Shown: positions 22,601 through 32,245, counted from the first letter of the stretch. The stretch: 64,000 nt of DNA from Malachius bipustulatus (GCA_910589415.1 OU342639.1:22886268-22950267), one strand, 5' to 3'. Program-made: numbers and translations. The notes: generated by a model from the sequence alone, not told the origin.

Positions 22601-24305
22601 CACAAATATTGGGCAAGACCAAAGTACTTACTTTAAAAGTAGGTGATGGTACCCCAACGGGACGAATAATGCAATCAGATGATCCCTGGGCCGATCCCAA
22701 GGTCACGTGACCCAAACAAGAAATAGGTGTTGATGATCGATTCAAGTGCAAGCCCAAACGCTTGCGGCACCGATCAGTAATAAAAGACGACTGACTGCCA
22801 GAGTCAATTAAAGAACGAACCACTTGATAGTTGCCCCACTTGTCTTGAACTTCAATACATGCGGTTGCTAAAAGAACCGTAGTATTGCTACGAGAACGAG
22901 AACGAACATCCTGAAAGGATGGGAGAGAAGACATGGCAACCGTGGATGCGACTGGAGGCGGCTCAACTCGATGAGAAGCTGCTCCATCCGAATTACTAAG
23001 TTTAACGAAATGTAATAAAGAGTGGTGCCGACCTGCACACTCCTTACACGAATGAGAAGAGGGGCACTGCTTCACCAAGTGTGAAGGGCCAAAACAATTT
23101 AGGCACAAGCGCGCTGCCTTCACAGCCTCAAAACGCTTGCGCGGGTCCAACTTCAAAAAAGAACGACAATTCGAGATCGGGTGTTCTCCATTACAATGGA
23201 AGCACGACTGCTTCGATGAAGACGCACTCGACGTTGACAAAAATGCATGTGAATTCCTCGATTCCACTTTTCCACCAGACTTGACGCTACTCCGCTTACC
23301 AACGACTGCAGACGGAGATAGGTCATTCCCCAAAGATGATTCTAATGCACGACACTGTGACGACAAAAACTTGTGCAAATCCTGATATGATGGAAACTCT
23401 TCAGATGCAAATTGGAGTTCGAAACGCTTTCGAGTAGCGTTATCCAATTTCTGTAGCAACCAGTTGAACAAAGTGAAATCCCAGAGAGAGACGCCTGAAA
23501 CCTGACCCAAAGCTGTAATATTTTCTGAAAAGGTGTTCAACAATTCACGAAGCGATTGTGAGGAATCAGAATCCGTTATTTTGGGAGCATTACAAATCGC
23601 CTGCCAATAACACGTCGCAAGTACTCGCTCATTCTGATACCTTTGGACAAGAGTATCGAAAGCTATCACATAATTGTCATCTGTCAGTGGTAAATGTTTG
23701 ACAAGGGTAAGAGGTTCCTTTGACAAAGTCGAAACTAAATACTGGAACTTCTCAATTGGAGCTAACGAATCATTCGAATGAATCAAAGTCCTAAACAAAT
23801 CATAATAAACCGACCACATCCTCAACGAACCATCAAAAGTAGGTATACCGATACGAGGCAATTTCACATGTGAACTTGCAGAGGGGGGTAGCGCGGGAGC
23901 ACCAGACTGTCGACTATTTAACGATTCACTCGAACCATGACGTGATTTCACCACCGTATCCTGAGTCGATTCCAACGACAATTGAACCGCTCTAATCTGA
24001 AAATAAACCGAATCAACTTCGATAAGTAGTCCCGAGTATGATTTCCAAATCTCCGATGACACATCTACGACCAAAGCACTCTTATCTGCCGACTCAACCG
24101 TAATCAGGATATTTCTATCAACCTCCTGCACCTGATTGTACAGCTCTGAAGCGCTGTCGCATGCAGCCAGGACAATAAAACGCGACTTTTCATCAATGGG
24201 TGCTGAAACTACTGTCAGAATCGAGTTCAAACGAGTCAAAAACTTCGAAACAGAAGCGTTTGCTCCGACCAAAGTGTTGGACATTTTGCTAAAGAGTATC
24301 AACAA
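19611..24305 (-). CDS. BEL/Pao Gag-Pro-Pol polyprotein with integrase deletion
   Basis: The frame is 1564 codons; the second methionine (position 24284, MSNTLVGAN) is as likely a start as the first. Domains in order: Gag (DUF1759-like) about residues 150-310, with PTFDGSLRMWSVYYDLFR; Cys/His knuckles 368-424 (CFHC, CLNC, CKEC); aspartic protease with DSG at 501-503 and GADI near 603; reverse transcriptase about 740-950, with FDASA at 801-805 and YVDD at 920-923; RNase H with CDAS near 1097-1100 and SDSS near 1173; integrase zinc domain with HxxxxHPG near 1405 and CNRC at 1440-1443; and the first catalytic Asp at 1475 (GVDYGGP). After SDLSSET (about 1520) the sequence jumps to WALGRIVSLHPG and ends KRPLVKLCPLP, which is the DUF5641-type C-terminus. 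The remaining catalytic Asp and Glu and a few hundred residues are missing, in frame. Confidence 0.95.
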   Translation of the reverse strand: MLILFSKMSNTLVGANASVSKFLTRLNSILTVVSAPIDEKSRFIVLAACDSASELYNQVQEVDRNILITVESADKSALVVDVSSEIWKSYSGLLIEVDSVYFQIRAVQLSLESTQDTVVKSRHGSSESLNSRQSGAPALPPSASSHVKLPRIGIPTFDGSLRMWSVYYDLFRTLIHSNDSLAPIEKFQYLVSTLSKEPLTLVKHLPLTDDNYVIAFDTLVQRYQNERVLATCYWQAICNAPKITDSDSSQSLRELLNTFSENITALGQVSGVSLWDFTLFNWLLQKLDNATRKRFELQFASEEFPSYQDLHKFLSSQCRALESSLGNDLSPSAVVGKRSSVKSGGKVESRNSHAFLSTSSASSSKQSCFHCNGEHPISNCRSFLKLDPRKRFEAVKAARLCLNCFGPSHLVKQCPSSHSCKECAGRHHSLLHFVKLSNSDGAASHRVEPPPVASTVAMSSLPSFQDVRSRSRSNTTVLLATACIEVQDKWGNYQVVRSLIDSGSQSSFITDRCRKRLGLHLNRSSTPISCLGHVTLGSAQGSSDCIIRPVGVPSPTFKVSTLVLPNICGKLPSVDISPSKALDNLKLADPNWYTPGSVDVLLGADIFPNIVHGGYLSGSDNCPAAMNTTFGWVLLGTISSKVAGEVQACFASVDSTLEETLKAFWRVEEVPSVEVCSNEEQEAESLFVESHYREESGRFGVLLPFKDSKELPIFNDSLNVADRRLLALERRLSRLPHIRDMYVEFMKDYLEAGHMSLVPLESESANSYYIPHHCVFKDPGVSMSSDVSSLAPVSSKIRVVFDASAKASNNLSLNDTLLIGPKLQNDITSVLLRFRENKFVFTCDIRQMYRQILVGDSHRQYQLIRWRFSEKDPIRSYKLNTVTYGVSSSPYLAIRCLLQLAQENSEKFPLASKAIRLGLYVDDFAIGANQIEETLELRNQLISLLQLGQFELRKWSANNPQLLQDLPVEHCQQQSSNFDSESDFSVKILGLQWQSATDSFSFMVKSIDSPCTKRSILSEVAKIYDPLGFLCPLTFMAKRVIQHLWYLGLDWDEDPPADVVEKWNRYKSTLHVLSKLTIPRCLVPEGSFVSCQLHAFCDASTAGYAGVVYYRFEDADGNVQVRFVTAKSRVAPLKPLSVPRLELCAAVLLSDLVSFVLEQGPQSIVVDKVFAWSDSSVALSWIKSSPHRWKTFVSNRVVHIQDRIPPDCWNHVRSGDNPADVASRGLLPEELVGASAWWAGPEFLRLPLESWPALVPIAPTSDVELEKRNIVLFATIEISDVDVLLKRFSSLRKIQGIIARCFRFTNNCRAVNRTTGALSVSELHAALMHIVRIVQSSVFSSELEKIRSGKPCAKYLQSLSPFIDDFGILRVGGRLLHSGLAFDAKYPALLPGRHRLVELLIDQIHRGNLHPGVNTTHYLLQQNFWILSARRVIRSYLSKCNRCFRTRPLSLEPPMGNLSVARVSQLKPFSCVGVDYGGPFPIVLSRYRGVKTSKAYLCLFVCFATRAIHLEIASDLSSETLKWALGRIVSLHPGADGVARVASVRTTKGLCKRPLVKLCPLPNQ

Positions 24306-24329
24306 AACACTAAAGCAATAAACGAATAA

Positions 24330-24746
24330 GGGTTATTTTTTACACCTGTAAAAAATACAACGACAACGAAATACGAACAATAACTAAAAATAAGTACCTA
24401 ACCAAGTGAAGGTTACTTATTTAAAAACGAGTTGAAAATAAATTGACTTTGAAATTCACCAAAAAACAATACTTGAGATACCGAGTGTACCCAGTAGGTA
24501 TACCGTGAATACAAAAATCAATATTTTCCCTGTAACAACGAAAAAGGGTTATTCGTTAAAAACCTGTAAAAATACAACAACAACGAACGATGAGCAATAC
24601 CAAAAATAAGTACCTAACCAAGTGAAAGTTACTTATTTAATATCGAGTTGAAAATAAATTATTGAATTCGAATTCACCAAAAACAATACTTAAGATACCG
24701 AGTGTACCCAGTAAACCGTGAATGCAAAAATCAATATTCTGCCCTG
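24330..24746 (-). repeat. Two-copy tandem duplication in the 5' leader of the young BEL element
   Basis: About 24330-24532 and 24546-24746 are imperfect copies, offset about 216 bp. Shared blocks include GGGTTATT, AAATAAGTACCTAACCAAGT, GAGTTGAAAATAAATT, GATACCGAGTGTACCCAGTA and CAAAAATCAATATT. They lie between the primer site and the Gag start, so they belong to the untranslated leader. Function is unknown. Confidence 0.8.
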
Positions 24747-25000
24747 CGAATTCAGAGAGAAAATATTTCAACTATTACAGAGGTTTTTAAAACGAACACC
24801 TGCAACGAACGAAGAAGTGGAGTGAGGTGAGAATGGAGTAAAATTAGTGGAATGGGTGAAAATGCCGTCTGGCGTCCTTTGGATCGACTATTTCGAATCC
24901 TTTGACCTACAAACAGGCTACCTTAACACAGTGAGTGAGAAACTAATTTCAAACAAATGATGCAACCAATTAATGAACTATATTTCCACGAGCTTTCCTA

Positions 25001-25017
25001 TCCGGCTCGAAGGACCA
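25001..25017 (-). other. Primer-binding site, tRNA-Tyr type
   Basis: In element orientation TGGTCCTTCGAGCCGGA starts 6 nt after the 5' LTR. It is complementary to the 3' end expected of insect tRNA-Tyr (TCCGGCTCGAAGGA plus CCA), matching CCA, acceptor strand and T-arm. The match is to the tRNA as remembered, not searched. Confidence 0.85.
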
Positions 25018-25023
25018 AAAAAA

Positions 25024-25593
25024 TGTTAACTCCGCGTCAAAGAGCAACACGAAATATTAACGACGCGATTCGATCCTGAAAGGGGGCTAAATTAATGCGG
25101 CTCGATGCCGCGATGGTAATACCGAATCGCCACGGATGACAGGATCGAAATTTAGGGAAGGACCAGGCTATAATTGCCAATGATTGACAGGAACACAATT
25201 ATTAATAATAATTATCGAAATTACTGACCTTGTGTCTTGTCCGACTAAAGGGGCACTTGTTTTAATTTGCGAGATGTTGTAACTATTATTATTGTTCACT
25301 CTGCTTCACTATGTAGGTACCCACGATTGTTCCACTACTTTATACCGCTTCCTTATTTAATTAAAGAACTAGGTATCCCGTTCCCATAACACCAGCATCG
25401 ACGAGTCTGGTACGAACGGCACTCTGTCGAGCTCTCTCCTCTCTCGATGTTAAACCTCGACTCTTCTCTCTATGTGTGGTCCTGTCCGGTCAGGTGTCCT
25501 TTTCCTTCGTCCCGATGTGTAAAGGGATAGGAAGGGGTAGGAAACGGTGGTGTCTTAGAGAATACGAATCGATTATTCACCAAGGACGTAACA
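25024..25593 (-). promoter_or_regulatory. 5' LTR of the young BEL element (570 bp)
   Basis: It appears identical to 18898-19467, with TG...CA ends in element orientation, and should hold the element promoter. It is followed on the plus strand by the second CTAAG copy (25594-25598). Any frames in it are incidental. Confidence 0.95.
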
Positions 25594-25598
25594 CTAAG

Positions 25599-25669
25599 TG
25601 TCTATTTATTATAATCAATAAAGTAATACAGTTCATTATATAGAACCAACAATTTGGTCCTATCGAGCC
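25599..25669 (+). mobile_element. 3' part of the old BEL 5' LTR plus its primer-binding site
   Basis: TGTCTATTTATTATAAT to GAACCAACA (ending 25651) continues the LTR interrupted at 18897 and resembles 32524-32559. Three nt later comes TGGTCCTATCGAGCC (25655-25669), a slightly changed version of the tRNA-Tyr primer site seen in the young element. This orients the old element on the plus strand. A following 71-codon frame (25654-25869) is not recognised and probably lies in its leader. Confidence 0.65.
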
Positions 25670-26451
25670 ACTTTTGTCGAGAGGAAACATATAATTATTA
25701 TAAAAATGACATGAAAAATTATGCGTGGAAAATAAAAGAAAATATCAAGCTTGCTGTCCGTTGTCCTCGAGTCGAACACATCAAGATCGTCTGGCATTGC
25801 AGAACTATAGTGAAGGCGCATCGAGACGAGAAGTTGAAGTGTGATGAACCCACATTTGAGCGACTGTGACTGGAGGAGATTTGAATTCATTACAAACAGG
25901 AGAGCGCTGTTGTTGTATCCTTTGACCTAATTTCTTATGAATTCAATGTGATATTCACAAACCTGAAAGTAGAAGGTAATTAATTATTAATTGATTTTCA
26001 TTATTGGGAATTTTACTATATGTACGTACCTACTATAAAGGAGTTCGGGGTTCATGTGTTTATTAATTTGAGGATTTAAAATAATTGCTCTTTTTAAATT
26101 TTGATATTTTTTTTTTCAAATTAAGTAATTAATAATACAACTTTTTTGTCTCCTAAATTTTTTCAAATCTTACTTAGTTTTTAAAAAATCCCTGAACCAC
26201 ACAAAATACCTACATGGGGAATATTTTTTTGTTATTATTTGTTTTTATTATTTCTTATTAATAATATGTAACAACAACAACAAATAAGAACTAAATTAAG
26301 AATACATTCTTAACATCGAAAGTAATGAATGCAATTTTTATCCAATGTTTCTTGTGTGGTCCAGGGATACTTATGCAATTAAGTGGATTTATTGTTTTCC
26401 TGTCTGTGTCTATTATACTATTTGATTGGTGAAATCGTGTCTGGGTAGAAT
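25670..26451. other. No gene; probable old BEL leader
   Basis: AT-rich, without a recognised domain. By position it would be leader or gag upstream sequence of the old plus-strand BEL element, interrupted at 26452 by the next insertion. Confidence 0.4.
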
Positions 26452-28352
26452 TAGAGTCCCTCGATACACCAGGGTCTGGCCATAGGCTCGGCGGCCGCCA
26501 TGTTTATCCTTTCTTTGAAAAAATGTATTGATGAGATAGGCGCTTATTAGCACTAAAACAATTAAAATACGCCTTATTTTGCATATTATTTATACAGTGA
26601 TTTTTTTTATAGTGGCTATGGGAATGTTAAAGGATCTTATAAAATCGTTTCCACCTTATCTCTTGTTTTACCTTGATTACTGCACAATATTGAATGTAGT
26701 CAAGTTTAAGAACTGATGGTTTTCATTTATTTACAAAGTAAAATTAACAATAAATAACTATCGTTAAGTATATTTCAAATATAAAGTCGTCTTTTCACTT
26801 CAGAGAAGGTAATAGGTGTTTAGGTCCATAAATCGAGCAAATGAATAGAAGAATTAGTCAGGTCAATAATAAATTATTGATTTCTTAAGCAGCGCTGCTT
26901 ATTAAGGAATTTTATTATGGTGCATCCCTTACTGCGAGGGTTTTATTAATTTCTTTGTATGGTATAATACTTAAGTCCCAATTATCGCAATACTAAACTA
27001 TCTAACATCTATTTAACTTCGCATTTTATTATTTTTTAAATGATTCAGTAAAATGTTTATTATTCTTTCTAAATTTGCATAAAATACAAGGTGTTTCTAA
27101 ATGGAGTACCATAAATTGGAGGACTTGTAGATAAAGTTAAAAAAATACGAAAATGTAGGAAAATTTTTTTTCGAAAAGGCTTTATTGATGAGATACAGGG
27201 TGTTAAAGAGTCGACCGACAGACTACTCTTTTGTTAATATTTGTTGAAACAATAACCCAACTGAGACAATTTTTTGTGTGTAACAACAAGTTATAAAGAG
27301 CAATAATCAGACAAATTTTCGGTTTATTTCAATAAGCCAGTGGCGTAGAAACAGGGGTCGTTTGACACTGTTCACTCTTTAAAAAAGTAAGGGCTAGGTT
27401 TTTTGATGTCTTATTACTTTTTTCTGAATCAACGGTCTTTTTACAATAAAAAAGCCATACTTGTTTAATTTGCCCAGAGGCGTCCGTTTTTGAGATATTT
27501 GCAATTTTGTGTAAAAAAAAAAAAATGCATTTGAACGATTATCAAATCAACCAAAAATAATGTGAAAGCTACCTTCACAATTTTAATAAATGAAATTTTT
27601 AAGTGTATTTTACATAAAGCGACTGACGTCCTGACACAAAATTGCAAATATCTCAAAAACGGACGCCTCTGGGCAAATTAAACAAGTATGGCTTTTTTAT
27701 TGTAAAAAGACCGTTGATTCAGAAAAAAGTAATAAGACATCAAAAAACCTAGCCCTTACTTTTTTAAAGAGTGAAAAGTGTCAGACGACCCCTGTTTCTA
27801 CGCCACTGGCTTATTGAAATAAACCGAAAATTTGTCTGATTATTGCTCTTTATAACTTGTTGTTACACACAAAAAATTGTCTCAGTTGGGTTATTGTTTC
27901 AACAAATATTAACAAAAGAGTAGTCTGTCGGTCGACTCTTTAACACCCTGTATCTCATCAATAAAGCCTTTTCGAAAAAAATGTTTCCTACATTTTCGTA
28001 TTTTTTTAACTTTATCTACAAGTCCTCCAATTTATGGTACTCCATTTAGAAACACCTTGTATATCCGAATTATATTATAATGAGCGAATTTATTTCATTT
28101 TATATTGAATTTTAAACGTTAATTTGCTTTTTTTTTCACTATTACTGGAACAACAACTAACTGCACAAAGACCAGGCATTGTTTTATTTTAACGTTACAG
28201 GTATATTCAATTTGATGAAACAAAATTATGTATTAGGCGTTTTCTGGGACGACTAATGCAAACATCTTAAAGGATAAACATGGACGCCGAGGCTGCTAAC
28301 TAATCAGAAAGATGACCACGTATGGCCAGACTCTGGTTATCGAGAGACTCTT
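26452..28352. mobile_element. 1.9-kb non-autonomous DNA element with 8-bp target duplication
   Basis: The left end TAGAGTCCCTCGATACACCA and the right end (inverse AAGAGTCTCTCGATAACCAG) pair, followed by AGxGTCTGGCCATA and CGGC-GCCATGTTTATCCTTT on both sides. GGTAGAAT is present at 26444-26451 and again at 28353-28360. An 8-bp duplication fits hAT, P or Merlin families; the termini do not decide between them. No transposase is visible. About half its length is the palindrome inserted at 27085-28061. Confidence 0.8.
27085..28061. mobile_element. Triple-nested palindromic fold-back element
   Basis: The outermost ends TA-CAAGGTGTTTCTAAATGG and CCATTTAGAAACACCTTG-TA are perfect inverses. Inside, TACAGGGTGTTAAAGAGTCG (27194) pairs with CGACTCTTTAACACCCTGTA (ending 27952). 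Deeper still, CCAGTGGCGTAGAAACAGGG (27337) pairs with CCCTGTTTCTACGCCACTGG (ending 27809). Arms pair with few mismatches over about 450 bp each around a centre near 27575. No coding sequence. Confidence 0.9.
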
Positions 28353-28387
28353 GGTAGAATGAGCTAGTTCTCGAAGCCCAAAATTAC

Positions 28388-28452
28388 AGGAGTGTAGCGA
28401 CTTTGTCTTACCAACATAGTTAAGACCGATGCTCCCTCTTTTTTTATAAAAA
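28388..28452 (+). mobile_element. 3' fragment of a tRNA-derived SINE
   Basis: AGTGTAGCGACTTTGTCTTA, then AAGACCGATGCTCCC-CTTT and an A-rich end, match the 3' part of the full SINE at 39008-39241 (there on the minus strand). The tRNA-like head is absent. Confidence 0.7.
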
Positions 28453-28555
28453 AACAAATTTTACAAAAACCAACGAAGATACAAAAAAAGTCAAGAGACA
28501 AAGAAGTTGTATTTTTGGTTGCTTCATCTGGAAAAAAATAAAAGGCCGGTGGCGT

Positions 28556-29316
28556 ACACTTTTCTTTGCAATTAATTGAAATAAAATGTGCGGAAGCTCA
28601 GTTGGAAGAAAATTATAAATATAGAGAAGAGTTTGAGAATCTTTATACTGAATCGGTGGCAAAATCAGGTATAATTCTATCTGGGGTTTAGTCAGGACAG
28701 TCACAGATAATAATATTGCAGAGAATGTTAGGAGTGCTAATGAGATGAGAGATTGTATGAAGGAAAACGGGGACATGAATAGAATTCGATCTTCGGATGA
28801 AGGAGATGATAATAATTACAACTCTAATGATGATATAAAGTACAGGATGAAGGATAATAATTGCAATTGCCTTCAATTGCTTATCCAAAACTTGTATAGG
28901 TGGTGGTCTCATGTAGAATGGCTAGGATTTAAAGATTTGTTTCATTCGTTGATTCATAAAAATAATTCAATTGGTAAGCTCCAAAAATACCATTATCTGA
29001 GGGCATCCTTACAAGGGGAAGCACTCAAGGTGATTGAAGCCTTAGAATTTTCGGTTAGAAACTTTGAAGTAGCATGGGAGCTTTTATGTAAGAGATTATT
29101 CGATAGTACTAATTTATTGGTGCAGTCACATTAAGGCGATCTTTGATTTAGAAGTTAAGGGTGCTGACAGAGGGATCCATTGCGGTTTTGCAAAAAATGA
29201 TGAAATGCTGGAACATATAAAGCACTTTTGGGAAATAGAGGAACTGGAAAATAATGCAGAAGATTCTGCTGACGATAGGGAGTGTGAAAATCATTTGGTA
29301 AATACGTTTAGTTAAA
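28556..29316 (+). pseudogene. Old BEL/Pao gag relic, frameshifted and internally deleted
   Basis: The frame 28745-29134 contains WLGFKDLFHSLIHKNNS, KLQKYHYLRASLQGEAL and EVAWELLCKRLFD, the DUF1759-type Gag pattern of BEL/Pao. Upstream, in another frame, are Gag-like residues (about 28560-28690). After a stop at 29132 the reading resumes in another frame (HIKAIFDLE) and soon passes into LEHIKHFWEIEEL, which resembles the segment just before reverse transcriptase. The knuckles and protease therefore seem lost. It is probably part of the same old element as the LTR remnants. Confidence 0.7.
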
Positions 29317-30229
29317 ACATTGTTATGAAAATGTAGGGGATTCAAAGATGATGTCTAGATTAGCTTAGATTTATATTCATCGTGAGTGGGCCATTGTGAC
29401 ACCTCCACTGCGACCGTAGGTCTTTTGTGGCTCACATCTAGTCGTGCTAGTGCTACATTAACCCAATCAGGTCAACCTCTAAGGAAGCTGACCATCTTGA
29501 CTGTTGCTAATGTAAATAGGTCCTCTGGTGTGAGAAAGTCTCTCTCGAAGGTTTCTAATCTGGTTATTCGTCTTCCTTTTTCTCAGCGGCGATTTGTTTC
29601 TCCTCCTGGTCCAGCGGAATCGAGCTGTTTCTTGGAGCCGGATTAGAAGCGATCTCCACAGCTTACTCCACAGCATACTCGGAAGCATATTAGTTTTAAA
29701 CACTCCATGGATGTCCCAGGAGTGGCTGGCAAAGATTGGTCCACTCCCCGCAGAGCCCGCATGCAAGGAGTAAGGCTCAATACAACAACCTGAGGTTATC
29801 TTTGCCGCTAAGACTGAGCTACCCACAGTCATGCATCTCTTAGGCGCGCAATACCTTGAGATTGGGGAGATTTTTATAGTGGTTCCTCATCCATGCAGGC
29901 CGGACTCCGGACGGTTAATAAGTCAAGACGCAAGACCCCCATATCTCTCTGTGCGCGAGACATGGCCACGACACAGAGTGATAAACGGTTAGCCGATATT
30001 GAAAAATGTATAGGCACATTTTAGTTAGGAGATAGGATTGGCACCTACATAGGAGATTTTGAAGATTTACGATGTATGATGAAGAATTAAAAAATCGGGC
30101 TATAAGATTGCCTTGAACAGTTAGGGTTATATAGATTTCTATATGGACGATTTAATTAATATAAGGGCTAAATTCTAATAGGCGTATATGCATTTTTCTA
30201 TGCTTACAAATCAGTTCATATAGGGGTTC
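29317..30229. other. Unclassified GC-richer repeat-like stretch, no gene
   Basis: About 29380-29960 is distinctly more GC-rich than its neighbours and has overlapping frames on both strands (86 codons plus, 117 codons minus). I recognise no domain in them. It may be the 5' part of the LINE relic that follows, or another repeat. 29960-30229 is AT-rich without features. Confidence 0.4.
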
Positions 30230-31190
30230 TCACTAACCTAACCACGCATAATTTTATAACAACAAAATTCAGTTAATGCCACCAACTTGGCAAGAAGTGA
30301 ATCCTTGGCTAAATATATTGGTCCAGAACTACCCTGGGAGCAGAGCTGGGAGTATCTTATAAAAAATATACTTTTCAGTATCTAAGATCTAGTATCTATA
30401 GATACTTTTTCTACGTTGCAAGTTGCATAAGGTCTAGGTTATCTGCATCAGGAAATTTAAAAATATTTCTTCTATTTGTATTTTTCAGTTGGATATCTTT
30501 AAGAAGCTTTTAGTATCAGGATACTTTTAGTATCTAACACAGTTTTTGGGAGTATCTTAGATAGTTTTAGAAGTTTGTATCTAAGATACTTTTGATTCTC
30601 AGTATCTTTATCAAAATGTATCTTAATATACTTTTTAGAAAGTATCTAGTATCTTGTATCTAGATACTTTTAAAAGTATCTTTCCCAGCACTGCCTGGGA
30701 GTACCAAAAAGTACAAGAGCCAAGCTAATATATGGGTTAACAAAAAAACCCAATGAAAATTGGGATAAAAGAACCGAACATCAACATGGGAAAGCCTTCA
30801 TCAAAAGATCCATAAACCACCATCACTTGGTACTGATGTACTGATTACAGTGATATTGCCATAAAAAGAACACTTGAATAAAATAGGACTGTTCAATGGA
30901 GACCCAAGCTGCCGAGAATGCAGCAAGGCCCAAGAGACAGCCAAACGTGTCCTGTGCGAATGGACCGCATGAGACAGGAAATATACGGAGAACTAAAAAT
31001 GAGTCCGGAAGAATATGACACTTATGACACTCGTCCAGTGATGGGGCTGTACAAACTAGTTCAAGGAATGGGTGACATGAAGCAAAGGGGTAAGCACAAT
31101 AACCTCCTGAGGCTGAGGTGCTTCAGGCGATCCTGAATCAGACGGCCCTCGAAGGGGGGAAATGCCACTAACTCCATTGGGGCAAATAGA
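30230..31190 (+). pseudogene. LINE ORF2 relic (end of RNase H), split by a MITE
   Basis: Before the MITE the frame gives ATNLARSESLAKYIGPELPW and after it YQKVQEPS, resembling the A-x-x-LA-x-x-S...IGPEP signature at the end of LINE RNase H. Farther on, LNKIGLFNGDPSCRECSKAQE, with a CxxC and later VLCEW, matches the Cys-rich tail. Stops and frameshifts are frequent. The 72-codon frame at 30918-31136 is only a shifted piece. This LINE belongs to a different subfamily from the 4.8-kb copy. Confidence 0.65.
30341..30693. mobile_element. hAT-type MITE (353 bp) with 8-bp target duplication
   Basis: The ends CAGAGCTGGGA and TCCCAGCACTG are inverted repeats. CCTGGGAG is duplicated exactly at 30333-30340 and 30694-30701. 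CAG...CTG ends with 8-bp duplications are hAT hallmarks. The interior is dominated by AGTATCTAGATACT-like words on both strands. It interrupts the LINE relic, whose frame resumes on the other side. Confidence 0.9.
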
Positions 31191-31230
31191 ACGTTGAAGG
31201 TTGAATATGTCAAGGTTCATTTCACAATAT

Positions 31231-31748
31231 AAAGCGGCGTCCACATTAGTAAAAATTTATGCTGTGCGTCGCGTTCGCCGCAAATTTATTCGTGCGTTCA
31301 CAAATTTATGCGAGTATGGACGCGTTCGGCGCATTTAACCGCACACAAAAGTTTTCGCCAAATTCAACACACGCGATCCGTTCGTTGTCGGTTTTTTGAT
31401 AGACATCAAACGATTTACGCCGCAGCATTGTTCTAGTGTGGACGTATTATTAATGACTAGTAGTGTTTTCGTGGTCGCATCATGTCTTCTGATGCATTAA
31501 TAGCAATGAAAAAGAAATATGCTGATTTCATTGTTATGTACCATCTTATCGAGAAAAATAAAAAAAAGGAAAAAGAACTCTGATAAACATGTACATGTAC
31601 ATACATGCACGCACGCGTTGATCGGAGACGCACGGCGCACGACGTAAAAATTTATGCATCAACAATGTAGAATTTGCGGCGCAAATATTTGCGGCGCATT
31701 CTACATTCCACGCACAACGTAATTATTTGCTAGTGTGGACGCGCCTTA
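31231..31748. mobile_element. MITE with GCGTCCACAYTAG termini and a short retained ORF
   Basis: The left end AAAGCGGCGTCCACATTAGT pairs with the right end CTAGTGTGGACGCGCCTT. Subterminal GCGTTCGGCGCA and GCGGCGCAAATATTTGCGGC words recur on both strands. A small frame (about 31483-31584) begins MSSDALIAMKKKYADFIVM and ends in a Lys/Glu-rich stretch. Such starts occur in PIF/Harbinger transposases, so derivation from one is possible. The exact target duplication is ambiguous. Confidence 0.65.
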
Positions 31749-32245
31749 ATGACGAAATTGCGAGCGCTGTTGCAACTGATGACATTGAGTCGAAGTTTAT
31801 TCCCCCAAACTGCCCCTATTTTGGAGGAATTTGAGAGTCCAAAATTAAGCAGATGAAACACACTTGGTTAGACCCAGGTAGAAGCCATTTTAAATTCACG
31901 CCATATCCATCCTATGTTATAGTTTTGGCGGAAATACCGAGAAACAGGCTATCGAGATATCAACTTTAAGAGTTTTTGGATATCCTGGTGAGGGAATAAT
32001 CTTAATCATTTCCAGGAAAGGGTTAAGTAGCGGGAGAAGTCTTCAAATTTGAAACTAGACACAATGGTCATACTTATGCAAAATAACTCACCTCCATGTT
32101 TTTGGGTTATGGGTCGTATCGTGACGGTGTATCCTGATCCACAAGGAGTTGGATTGGATAGCTGATGTCCAAACTTACAAGGGCATATCCAAACGTGCCA
32201 TTCATAGACTGTGTCCATTGCCAGTCGACGAAGTTGTTACTGTGA
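31749..32245 (+). pseudogene. Old BEL/Pao pol relic: integrase end and DUF5641-like C-terminus
   Basis: KFIPPNCPYFGGI, a stop, then ESKIKQMKHTWL matches the BEL integrase segment F-I-P-P-x-x-P-x-F-G-G-xW-E-x-x-x-K-x-M-K. NRLSRYQL follows, resembling the LSRxQ block. NNSPPCFWVMGRIVTVYP and, one frame over, DWIADVQTYKGISKRAIHRL then CPLPVDEVV form the DUF5641-like end. Stops and at least one frameshift are present. It is the 3' coding end of the old plus-strand element, 130 bp before its 3' LTR. Confidence 0.75.

Larger units (their letters stand above)
18898..25593 (-). mobile_element. Young BEL/Pao LTR retrotransposon, integrase-deleted
   Basis: A 6.7-kb element on the minus strand. It has two 570-bp LTRs that appear identical, the 5-bp duplication CTAAG, a tRNA-Tyr-type primer site, a purine-rich tract at the other LTR and one gag-pro-pol ORF of 1564 codons. 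The identical LTRs and open frame imply recent insertion. The ORF lacks the second half of the integrase core through an in-frame deletion, so this copy could only have moved with integrase supplied by another element. It lies inside the 5' LTR of an older BEL element in the opposite orientation. Confidence 0.95.

Noticed and set aside
20301..23385. Plus-strand frames within the BEL ORF
   Set aside because: They are antisense shadows of the 1564-codon polyprotein.
28444..28776. 110-codon minus ORF with hydrophobic stretches
   Set aside because: It is antisense to the SINE tail and BEL gag relic. The hydrophobicity comes from AT-rich codons.
29479..29832. 117-codon minus ORF
   Set aside because: It overlaps an open plus frame in a repeat-like stretch, with no recognised domain. 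Left as unclassified, not called a gene.
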